NCBI GenBank assembly: GCA_017561025.1
Contig: JAFZDU010000056.1
Coordinates: 1-32,038 of the forward strand
Source of the DNA: Bacteroidales bacterium
GTDB lineage: Bacteria; Bacteroidota; Bacteroidia; Bacteroidales; F082
Direction of reading: 5' to 3'
DNA length: 32,038 nucleotides
Part shown: piece after piece, positions 25,123 to 32,038 of the stretch
Layout of the letters: every line of letters starts with the position of its first letter
Numbering within the stretch: position 1 is the first letter of the stretch
Made by a program: the position numbers and the translations under genes
The notes under the pieces: model-generated
The model's database searches: none
Told to the model about the DNA's origin: nothing
The model's input: the letters and a program-made list of their open reading frames with translations, nothing else

Positions 25123-25146
25123 ATAAAGGAAGTAAGGATATAAGCG

Positions 25147-25175
25147 GAGGCTGTCTAACAAGTTTAGACGGCCTC
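25147..25175. terminator. GAGGC-type hairpin, solitary copy, bidirectional terminator
   Basis: GAGGCTGTCTAA and TTTAGACGGCCTC form a stem of 12 bp with CAAG as the loop, then TTTTATTATA on the plus side. It separates the porin and helicase genes, whose stops converge. It is the same hairpin that caps the 104-bp repeats, here without them. Confidence 0.8.
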
Positions 25176-25180
25176 TTTTA

Positions 25181-27595
25181 TTATATGTTTTTGCAGAGTC
25201 TCAATTCGAAATATGTGTATTCATCTCCCAACACTTCTATAGCAGCTGATAGAGAAGGGTCTTCTGTTTCTTCAAAATATTCTCTTATCGTTTCGTAATG
25301 TTCTTTGCTTACAAAATCCTCTGCCTGATAGAATCCGTTTTTGACTATTTCTAGTATATGTCCTTCTATGGTGCTTCGTGCCAGTCCTCTTCCTTTGGCA
25401 ATCTCATCAATGCTGAAGTCTTCGTCGAGTAGCTCCAATGTCTTCATGGTGCTGCTTGACAGTTTCATCTCTTTGTTGGATTCCTCATCTTCGAACTCAC
25501 GGCGTTTGAAACCTTGTGATTCCAATACTATATTGATGATGTCGGCTCCGAAGCTCTTGATACGTGTGGTGCCTAACTTTGATATAGACTTCAGTTCTTT
25601 TATAGAGACAGGCTTCAGTTCTGCAATCTTCTTGACGACTGTGCCAGGCAGAATCTGATATTCTTCTTTCTCCAGTTCTTCGGCTTTCTCTTTGCGCCAT
25701 TTTAACAAAGCCTTCGTCAGAGGCAGGTCTTTGCTGTCTGTTGCCTTGCCTTTCAGTTTAACCGACTTGAGGTTCTCTGATTCGACGAGCTTCTTGTTTT
25801 TCATCTCTAGATATTTGTCTAGTATGAATCCGTCTTTGGCTATATGAAGGCAAGCGGTCTTGACGTAAAGTATCTCACGTATGCTGTCTAAGACGGTCTT
25901 CACAGCAGTGTTGACAGCCTTGTTGTCGGTTTCAGATATCAAGTCGCCTATGTTCTCCAGCTCGTTGAGTTTGTCGAAGAAATACACCGACGCCTTTCTT
26001 ATTCTCTCATCCAGAAAAGAATTTGTTGTATTGTTGTCTTGTTGCCTTGTTGTCCTGATTATCGCCTCCACCTGTCGTGCGAATCTCATTGCTATATCTA
26101 TTATTTCTTCTCTGAATAGCCTGCGTTTCTCTGCAATCTTATCGGCGGTTTCTCTTCCGAAGATATTGTCGTTTTCTCTTATCACCTTGGCGAGCCTGTT
26201 GATTTGTATTTCCAATTCGTTGAAGGTGAAAAGGTCTATTATTGTCTGATGATGGAATTTCGTTTCTTCATCGCGGAGTTTGTTTTCGTTGGGCTCCAAT
26301 GAAGGTATTTTGTCGACGAAGCTGTTGATGGTATTGTCGTTATATAATACGTTATGTGATATTTTGGCGTTGAGGACGAGTCCGTTGAGCGAGGTGCATC
26401 GGCTCAGCGCTACATAGACTTGTCCGTGAGCGAATGCCATCTCAGCGTTGAGTACCACCTTGTCGAATGTGAGACCTTGGCTTTTATGTATCGTTATAGC
26501 CCATGCTGTCTTGAGCGGAATCTGTGTGAAGCTGCCAATCTCTTTCTCTTCTATTTCGTTGGTGTCCTCGTTGAGTGTATATTCGAAGTTCTGCCATTTC
26601 ACAGGTGTCACGTTGATTGTCTCGTCGTCACATTTCACTATGATGCCATCTTCTTTGTCGTATGCTACGATTTTACCTATCTTGCCGTTGTAATATAGCT
26701 TTTCAGGAGAAGGGTCGTTTTTCACGAACATGACTTGTGCTCCAACTTTCAGTTCCAGTGTCTCTTTTGTCGGGTATGCGTTTTCTGGGAATATGCCTGT
26801 TATCTCTGCTGTGAATGTCAGTGTTTTGGAGTCTATAGCTTCCAGTTTCTCCTCGTTGATGTTGTCGGCTTGGCTGTTATGTGTGGTTAGGGTGATATAG
26901 CCTTCGTCATCTTCAGGCTTGAAGTCGGGAATAAAACGTGAGTTGAGTATGCTGAGGCTGTGGCTGTCTAATCTGTTGTTTCTAACCTGGTTGAGTATGT
27001 CGATGAATTCTGTGTCGTTTTGTCGGTAGATATGGTCGAGTTCTACGCAAATGTATGGGTTTTTCTGCAGCACATGGCTGTCGAAGAAATACACGGATTT
27101 ATAGTAATCTTGCAGCAGTTCCCATTCGTTTTGTCGTGCTACAGGAGCGAGCTGTTGTATGTCGCCTATCATGAGCAGCTGCACTCCTCCGAAGGCCTTG
27201 TCGTTACGGCGTACTTTTCTCAGCACGGAGTCGATGGCATCGAGGAGGTCGGCTCGTACCATACTTATCTCATCTATGACGAGAAGGTCGAGGCTGCGCA
27301 TAATCTTCAGCTTGGTCTTGCTGATTTTCTGATAATTGATGGTGGCGCTGTCGGGTGTGATAGGTCCGAAAGGCAGCTGGAAGAATGAGTGTATGGTGAC
27401 GCCTCCGGCGTTGATGGCAGCTACACCTGTAGGCGCCACTATCACCATCCTCTTATATGTCTTCATCGCCAGGTTGCGAAGAAAAGTTGTCTTGCCAGTT
27501 CCGGCCTTGCCGGTAAGAAAGATATGAACATCGGTGTTTTGCACAAACCTATTCAACATCTCTATCTTTTCATTCTTAAACACGTCAGTTTTCAT
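25181..27595 (-). CDS. PIF1-like superfamily 1 helicase with HRDC-like and helix-turn-helix C-terminus
   Basis: A cytoplasmic ATP-dependent DNA helicase. The ATG at 27595 (804 aa) is chosen; the longer frame starts at TTG (27622) and runs through a palindromic repeat. Motifs in order: Walker A GKAGTGKT (29-36), Walker B LLVIDEISMV (about residue 107), GDIQQLAP (about 145), and the helicase motif VALSRCTSLNGLVL near residue 400. These, with the UvrD_C_2-like part FTQIPLKTAWAITIHKSQGLT, define the PIF1/RecD2-like class. Residues about 430-620 are a helical, charged linker. An HRDC-like domain (about 630-710) and a terminal helix-turn-helix (DFSIDEIAKGRGLARSTIEGHI, about 725) follow. Such proteins are common in Bacteroidales, with roles in replication or repair inferred from PIF1 relatives. 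It lies 84 bp downstream of the histidine kinase gene. Confidence 0.9.
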   Translation of the reverse strand: MKTDVFKNEKIEMLNRFVQNTDVHIFLTGKAGTGKTTFLRNLAMKTYKRMVIVAPTGVAAINAGGVTIHSFFQLPFGPITPDSATINYQKISKTKLKIMRSLDLLVIDEISMVRADLLDAIDSVLRKVRRNDKAFGGVQLLMIGDIQQLAPVARQNEWELLQDYYKSVYFFDSHVLQKNPYICVELDHIYRQNDTEFIDILNQVRNNRLDSHSLSILNSRFIPDFKPEDDEGYITLTTHNSQADNINEEKLEAIDSKTLTFTAEITGIFPENAYPTKETLELKVGAQVMFVKNDPSPEKLYYNGKIGKIVAYDKEDGIIVKCDDETINVTPVKWQNFEYTLNEDTNEIEEKEIGSFTQIPLKTAWAITIHKSQGLTFDKVVLNAEMAFAHGQVYVALSRCTSLNGLVLNAKISHNVLYNDNTINSFVDKIPSLEPNENKLRDEETKFHHQTIIDLFTFNELEIQINRLAKVIRENDNIFGRETADKIAEKRRLFREEIIDIAMRFARQVEAIIRTTRQQDNNTTNSFLDERIRKASVYFFDKLNELENIGDLISETDNKAVNTAVKTVLDSIREILYVKTACLHIAKDGFILDKYLEMKNKKLVESENLKSVKLKGKATDSKDLPLTKALLKWRKEKAEELEKEEYQILPGTVVKKIAELKPVSIKELKSISKLGTTRIKSFGADIINIVLESQGFKRREFEDEESNKEMKLSSSTMKTLELLDEDFSIDEIAKGRGLARSTIEGHILEIVKNGFYQAEDFVSKEHYETIREYFEETEDPSLSAAIEVLGDEYTYFELRLCKNI

Positions 27596-27614
27596 ATTTG
27601 TTGTTTTTAAATAA

Positions 27615-27665
27615 CGCATCAATTACATATTGTTTATATTTGGTGTAATTTGACACATCTCTACA
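27615..27665. repeat. Palindromic intergenic repeat, YRTCTCTACA family, copy 3 (degenerate)
   Basis: CAATTACA (27620-27627) pairs with TGTAATTTG (27644-27652) with one bulge, and CATCTCTACA ends the unit, as in copies 1 and 2. The outer left arm is decayed (AACGCAT instead of AGAGACGCAG). It begins 14 nt after the stop of the histidine kinase gene. Confidence 0.6.
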
Positions 27666-27678
27666 TATCATTCCTAAT

Positions 27679-29211
27679 TTAAAATGTAGTCTTTCTCAAC
27701 GAAACTCTAAACGTCGTTCCTTGTCCTATGACGGAGTTCTTGACGAATATCTTTCCTTTGTGGTAGTCTTCTATGATACGTCGTGCCAGTGATAGTCCGA
27801 GTCCCCATCCTCTTTTCTTGCTGGTGTATCCTGGCTGGAAAACCTGCTTGAAGGCAGAGCGCTGCATTCCCTTGCCTGTGTCGCTGATGTCGATATAAAT
27901 GTTCTCTGCATCTTCTGTCATTTCTACTGTCAGTTTGCCGTGGTCTTCCATGGCGTCGAGGGCGTTTTTGGTGAGGTTCTCAAGCACCCAGCTGAAGAGC
28001 GCAGCCTCCAGCGGCAGTATGATTTCCCTGTTAGGTGTCTTGATGTCGAACTCGAATTTATTGTTGGAGAAGCGGCGCTTCAGATAATTCATGGTGTCGT
28101 TGACAGATGCTACCACGTCTTGTTGAGTAAGGGTAGGGATGGAGCCTATCTTGGAGAAACGTTCGGTGATGGTCCTCATCCTGTCGATGTCTTTCTCCAT
28201 CTCGGTGGTGCCAATGAATGGAGTGTCCTGCATCTTGAGCAGTTCTATCCATCCCATGAGTGAGGTGAGAGGCGTGCCTATCTGATGAGCCGTCTCTTTT
28301 GCCATGCCGGCCCACACCTGATTCTGCTCAGAACGACGCGCGTAGCTGAACAGCAGATATGCCACTATGATGAAGAAGGTGAAGACGAATATCTGGACGA
28401 TAGGGAAGTAGCTCACTATACGAAGCAGGTCGGAGCTGCGATAATATATGTATGCCTTCTCGCCTTCTAGGTAGTTGACCTCTATAGGCATGTTTTCCGA
28501 TTTCATGATGTTGAGCTGTTCTTGTACGTAGTCGCTGTTGTTCATCATCTCGGAGTCGAGGTTGCCGTAGCACAATATCTCGTTGCCGGTCTGGTTCAGG
28601 ATGATTACAGGAACACCGGCGGCGTTGTCGGCTACATCGTTGATGAAGAAGGTGAACATGTCGTCAAGGACATTGCGAAGCTCAGTGTATATAAGCGACT
28701 CGTTATAATATAAGGAGGATTCTTTGCCGTAGATGTCGATTTTGATAGGAGGGTAGATGCTGAAGTCGTCTTGCATCTCGGCGTCGAATATTTTCTTGTC
28801 CTGATGTTTCTTTTGAAGGTTTATGGCAAGGGTGATGTTGTTGTCGGCATCGGTGATGACGACAGGGATGCTGATGTTGCTTTGGATGATGTCGAGATAG
28901 ACTCCTATGTTCTCGTCGGAGGTGGCTGCCAGGAATCGGCGATATGCCATGGCGAGCAGCTCCACTCTCTTGCTTTCCTGGTTGCTGACCTCGTTGAAGA
29001 ACACCTCTGTATAATTCATAAGCTCTGCATGCGTCTGAACAGCCTCGGCCCACATCTTCATCTGCTTCTGTTCCTGAAACGCAAACTTCTTGACAAGATT
29101 GTTGGTATAATACATGGAAAGTATAACAATCACCACTGCAACTATAGACAAGGCGATCTTCCATCTTTTCTTCTTTGCGTATAAGTCAACACTGAATTTG
29201 TTATTCAACAT
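27679..29211 (-). CDS. Two-component sensor histidine kinase
   Basis: A membrane sensor kinase. The ATG at 29211 (510 aa) is preferred over 29280 because a -7 box (29258-29265) lies inside the longer frame. A first membrane helix (about 18-38) and a second (about 268-296) enclose an outside sensor part of about 230 residues with no family I can name. The kinase core has the H box ETAHQIGTPLTSL with His309, the N box NLTKNALDAME (about residue 415), DTGKGM, and the glycine-rich GWGLGLSLARRI near the end. No receiver, PAS or HAMP domain is evident. No response-regulator gene is next to it, so its partner is elsewhere; the gene downstream is the helicase. The stimulus cannot be inferred from sequence. 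Confidence 0.92.
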   Translation of the reverse strand: MLNNKFSVDLYAKKKRWKIALSIVAVVIVILSMYYTNNLVKKFAFQEQKQMKMWAEAVQTHAELMNYTEVFFNEVSNQESKRVELLAMAYRRFLAATSDENIGVYLDIIQSNISIPVVITDADNNITLAINLQKKHQDKKIFDAEMQDDFSIYPPIKIDIYGKESSLYYNESLIYTELRNVLDDMFTFFINDVADNAAGVPVIILNQTGNEILCYGNLDSEMMNNSDYVQEQLNIMKSENMPIEVNYLEGEKAYIYYRSSDLLRIVSYFPIVQIFVFTFFIIVAYLLFSYARRSEQNQVWAGMAKETAHQIGTPLTSLMGWIELLKMQDTPFIGTTEMEKDIDRMRTITERFSKIGSIPTLTQQDVVASVNDTMNYLKRRFSNNKFEFDIKTPNREIILPLEAALFSWVLENLTKNALDAMEDHGKLTVEMTEDAENIYIDISDTGKGMQRSAFKQVFQPGYTSKKRGWGLGLSLARRIIEDYHKGKIFVKNSVIGQGTTFRVSLRKTTF

Positions 29212-29257
29212 AATTGATTTCAATTTATGTTTAAACAATAAAAAAACTGATTTAGTA

Positions 29258-29265
29258 CAAAAGTA
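29258..29265 (-). promoter_or_regulatory. -7 box (TACTTTTG) for the histidine kinase gene
   Basis: Exact TAnnTTTG match on the minus strand, 46 bp before the ATG at 29211. It lies inside the longest open frame, which supports the shorter start. The -33 place holds only CTTGA. Confidence 0.5.
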
Positions 29266-29330
29266 TAAATTATTTCTCAAGATAATTTAAATTACATAGC
29301 ATTTTTAAGAAAAAATTATCAAGTATTTCG

Positions 29331-29338
29331 TATCTTTG
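29331..29338 (+). promoter_or_regulatory. -7 box (TATCTTTG) for the subtilase gene
   Basis: Exact TAnnTTTG match 25 bp before the ATG at 29364. The -33 place holds a T run (29302-29306) without a full TTTG. Confidence 0.55.
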
Positions 29339-29363
29339 TAAGTTCATAAAAATAATTAACAAA

Positions 29364-31634
29364 ATGAAAAAAAGCATCTTATTTTTACTATTAACATTAT
29401 TCTCATTAAATCTAATCTACGCTCAAAATCTTAATGCAATTGAGCCGGAACTACAAGAGGTGTTGAATCAGAAAGGCGATGAAATGATAAGCATCACTAT
29501 CATTTTGAAATCACAAGCCGATGTGCAGAAACTACAACAGATAGCTGCTAAAGCCACCGACAGAAAAACCAAGAGAGAAACCGTAGTCAATGAATTGAAG
29601 AGTTTTTCAAAACACACACAAAGCGACATCATGTCTATCCTCGATGCAGAGTCAAAGAGCGGTAATGTTGATGACGTGAGATGTCATTGGCTTGTCAATG
29701 CCATCAGCTGTAATGCAAGTAGCGACATCATCTATCGTATTGCAAGACATGCTGACGTGGAAGTCATCGCTTATGACGAGATGAAATATCTGTTGTGGGA
29801 CGAAGAAGTCAAGGCTGTTGAGTCAACACGTGGCATGACACAGAATATCACTCATGTCAAGGCTGACGAGGTATGGAACTTGGGATACACTGGACAAGGC
29901 GTCACTGTTGCTGTCATCGACACTGGCGTCAACTTCAATCATATAGATTTGGCCGATCATTTATGGGATGGCGGTGACGAATATCCAAACCACGGATATA
30001 ATACATTGGAAAACAGTCATGATGTCTCCGACGGCTTCGGTCACGGAACACACTGCGCTGGCGTTGTCTGCGGTGACGGAACATCAGGCACTCAGACAGG
30101 TATAGCACCTAATGCGACCTTGATGTGTATAAAGGTTATGGACGACACCGGTTACGGCAATGCAACAAGTATCAGTGCAGGTATGGAGTTCGCCATCGAA
30201 CATGGTGCTGACGTATTGAATATGTCTTTAGGAATTCCTTTCGCTTCATCAGCAGTGAGAGAGATGTTGCGTGGCGCATGTGTCAATGCCTTGGAATGCG
30301 GAATAGCAGCTGCTGTTGCTGTCGGCAATGACGGACAGCTGCAGATTTCATTCCCAGTGCCTAACAACGTGAGAGTTCCAGGAGGCTGCCCTCCACCATG
30401 GATCCACCCTGACCAAGAAAGCAATGCCGGCGGATTGTCATGCTGCATAGCAGTGGGCGCTGTCGACTTCAACAACGTGAGAGCTGCATTCTCGTCATAC
30501 GGTCCTTTCACATGGCAAGAGACTGCATACGCCGACTATCCTTATAACCCAGGCATGGGACTCATCCGTCCCGACATCAGCGCTCCTGGCGTGGGCATAG
30601 TCTCTGCATCTCCTAACAACAACAACGGACATGTCACTATGGAAGGTACTTCACAGGCAGCACCTTGCGTGGCAGGCGTGATAGCTCTTATGTTAGAGAA
30701 GAATCCTGAAATATCTCCAGCTGAGATAAGCATGATATTAGAAACAACAGCAGTTAAGATTGAAGACAACAAAAACAACTATACTGGTTCTGGCTGTATC
30801 AACGCATTGGCAGCTGTACAAAGCATAGAAGGCGGAGAAGTGGTCGACCCATGTGACGCTCCAACAAACCTCAACGCTGCCGTTGAACAAGACGCCGAAG
30901 GCTACGAATATGTATTCAAAACAACATTGACATGGAATGAAGTAGCTGATGCTATATCATATAATGTATATGTCAATGGAGAATTATATGAGACTGTAAC
31001 AACAATATCTAGCGTTTACGGTACAGACGAAGAAGGAACATTGAATATCGCAGTTTCTACAAAATGTCAAAATGGTGAGTCTGATATGTCAGAAAGCATA
31101 AGCGTCGTTCTTGAAAAAGAAGTTATGCCATGCGATGCTCCGATAAATCTCAATGCTACAATAGAACAAGATGCTGAAGGTTATGACTACAACTTCAAGG
31201 TCACGATGACATGGGATGCTGTTGACAATGCAAGTCAATATGTTGTTTATCTCGACGGAATTATCTTAGATGTTACATCTGTCAATTCATATGTCAAAGG
31301 CTTCGATGAAGAAGGCACACATTCATTTGCTGTCGTCTCTATCTGTGTAGAAGGAGAGTTTGAGATGTCTGAGGCTTTCGAATTTGAACTTGTAGGAGAA
31401 TCTATTGAAGAATATGAAAACAAATTCGAGATATATCCTAATCCAGTCGATGATGTCTTGTGCATAAAGTCAGACAATATCATCAAAGAGGTTAACGTCT
31501 ATAATATCGTTGGCATTAAGATGGCTACGGTCAGCAGTCAGCAATCAACAGTAAATATCGACATGAGCGCTTTCAACTCAGGAGTTTACTTTGTTGAAGT
31601 CGACGGAAAAATCTTTAGGGTAATCAGAAATTAA
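29364..31634 (+). CDS. Subtilisin-like serine protease (S8) with T9SS sorting domain
   Basis: A secreted endopeptidase. Signal peptide at residues 1-20 (ends YA-QN), then an inhibitor_I9-like propeptide of about 120 residues that would chaperone folding and be removed. The S8 domain (about 155-490) has the triad Asp186 (VAVIDTGVN), His227 (FGHGTHCAG) and Ser430 (EGTSQAAP). An insertion containing GGCPPPWIHPDQ (about residues 338-349) precedes the last part of the domain. Two Fn3-like repeats of about 93 residues follow (about 495-585 and 588-680), both starting PCDAP and sharing the EQDAEGY segment, a recent tandem duplication. The end is a type A T9SS domain (about 687-756, beginning IYPNPVDDVL). 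Expected location: outer-membrane surface or medium. The 104-bp repeat array begins 22 nt after the stop. Confidence 0.94.
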   Translation: MKKSILFLLLTLFSLNLIYAQNLNAIEPELQEVLNQKGDEMISITIILKSQADVQKLQQIAAKATDRKTKRETVVNELKSFSKHTQSDIMSILDAESKSGNVDDVRCHWLVNAISCNASSDIIYRIARHADVEVIAYDEMKYLLWDEEVKAVESTRGMTQNITHVKADEVWNLGYTGQGVTVAVIDTGVNFNHIDLADHLWDGGDEYPNHGYNTLENSHDVSDGFGHGTHCAGVVCGDGTSGTQTGIAPNATLMCIKVMDDTGYGNATSISAGMEFAIEHGADVLNMSLGIPFASSAVREMLRGACVNALECGIAAAVAVGNDGQLQISFPVPNNVRVPGGCPPPWIHPDQESNAGGLSCCIAVGAVDFNNVRAAFSSYGPFTWQETAYADYPYNPGMGLIRPDISAPGVGIVSASPNNNNGHVTMEGTSQAAPCVAGVIALMLEKNPEISPAEISMILETTAVKIEDNKNNYTGSGCINALAAVQSIEGGEVVDPCDAPTNLNAAVEQDAEGYEYVFKTTLTWNEVADAISYNVYVNGELYETVTTISSVYGTDEEGTLNIAVSTKCQNGESDMSESISVVLEKEVMPCDAPINLNATIEQDAEGYDYNFKVTMTWDAVDNASQYVVYLDGIILDVTSVNSYVKGFDEEGTHSFAVVSICVEGEFEMSEAFEFELVGESIEEYENKFEIYPNPVDDVLCIKSDNIIKEVNVYNIVGIKMATVSSQQSTVNIDMSAFNSGVYFVEVDGKIFRVIRN

Positions 31635-31655
31635 TGCATAATTATATTGATATCA

Positions 31656-31695
31656 TGTAGGAGGCTGTCTAACAAGTTTTAGACGGCCTCCTACA
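31656..31695 (+). terminator. Cap hairpin at the head of the 104-bp array
   Basis: TGTAGGAGGC and GCCTCCTACA extend the GAGGC-type stem: the arms are 31656-31672 and 31679-31695, with a loop near AGTT and one mismatched pair step (TG against CG). It lies 22 nt after the stop of the subtilase. It has no T tract, so its value as an intrinsic terminator is uncertain. Confidence 0.65.
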
Positions 31696-32038
31696 GGTTT
31701 TATGGTCCCACATGATTTTGTAGGGACGCATTGAATGCGTCCAAGTGCAGCGTCGAATGCTTTCAAAAGCTATAAGGACACATTCGATGTGTCCCTACAG
31801 GTTTTATGGTCCCACAAGATTTTGTAGGGACGCATTGAATGCGTCCAAGTGCAGCGTCGAATGCTTTCAAAAGCTATAAGGACACATTCGATGTTTCCCT
31901 ACAGGTTTTATTGTCCCGCATGATTTTGTAGGGACGCATCGAATGCGTCCAAGTGCGGCGTCGAATGCATTCAAAAGCTATAAGGACACATTCGATGTGT
32001 CCCTACAGATTTTTTGTCCCACAAGATTTTGTAAGGCC
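31696..32038 (+). repeat. 104-bp tandem palindromic repeat array, more than three units, open at the right edge
   Basis: The word TAGGGACGCA starts at 31721, 31825 and 31929, a period of exactly 104 bp; a fourth unit begins at 32032 after a 1-bp loss and leaves the window. Each unit has palindrome GGACGCATTGAATGCGTCC (variants), the spacer AAGTGCAGCGTCGAATGC, a small GCTTTCAAAAGC hairpin, palindrome GGACACATTCGATGTGTCC, and the spacer CTACAGGTTTTATGGTCCCA. Units differ at only a few bases. No open frame of note covers it, and no gene is seen from 31635 to the edge. Confidence 0.9.

Noticed and set aside
27596-27622. N-terminal extension of the helicase from TTG 27622 or ATG 27619
   Set aside because: It runs into the palindromic repeat at 27615; the ATG at 27595 begins with a sequence typical for the family.
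29212-29280. 23-residue N-terminal extension of the histidine kinase
   Set aside because: It contains a -7 box (29258-29265) and does not resemble the start of such kinases; the ATG at 29211 is followed by a normal membrane helix.
31696-32038. CRISPR array
   Set aside because: The units are 104 bp and identical along their whole length; there are no short repeats with unique spacers and no cas genes.

Overview
The window reads as a chromosomal segment of an uncultured-type member of Bacteroidota, probably order Bacteroidales. It is AT-rich. Several genes have promoter -7 boxes of the Bacteroidota form TAnnTTTG and A-rich start regions without Shine-Dalgarno sequences. Three secreted proteins end in a type IX secretion (T9SS) C-terminal sorting domain. 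Classic Bacteroidales families recur: S46 dipeptidyl-peptidase, PtpA-like S9 peptidase, phosphate-selective-type porin and Bacteroidota-type GGGP synthase. No rRNA, tRNA, CRISPR, transposase, integrase or phage gene was seen.

Layout. 1-6818 is a minus-strand block: a lipoprotein cut by the left edge, the S46 dipeptidyl-peptidase (DPP7 type), a lipoprotein M49 peptidase (DPP III family), a membrane protein with an HEGAH motif, and hemW. 6898-13096 is plus strand: GGGP synthase, a PtpA-like prolyl tripeptidyl peptidase, and a large T9SS-exported beta-propeller/CBM9-like protein. 13428-14570 (minus) is an FMN-binding, 4Fe-4S membrane protein; 14650-15933 (plus) is a PlsC-type acyltransferase. 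15981-20981 (minus) holds an acidic conserved protein, rsmI and an M6 metalloprotease with a T9SS tail. 21130-25122 (plus) holds an Omp85-type barrel, a periplasmic L-asparaginase and a porin. 25181-29211 (minus) holds a sensor histidine kinase and a PIF1-like helicase. 29364-31634 (plus) is a subtilase with a T9SS tail.

Together the genes suggest growth on protein. Two secreted endopeptidases (M6, S8) would cut proteins outside the cell. Porin and barrel proteins would admit the products. DPP7, PtpA and the M49 enzyme would shorten the peptides, and the asparaginase would release aspartate and ammonia. This is an inference from gene content; the genes are not in one operon.

The most unusual DNA is between genes. 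A 104-bp tandem unit holding two palindromes occurs in two places 18 kb apart in opposite orientation, each time abutting the same hairpin and each time just after a T9SS cargo gene. That hairpin also occurs alone as a terminator at 25147. A second palindrome family (ending YRTCTCTACA) sits 9-15 nt after three stop codons, always in the same orientation to transcription. Other palindromes lie at 22579 and 23842. Five gene starts were moved inward from the longest open frame, on the basis of promoter boxes, start codon type, signal peptides or repeats.
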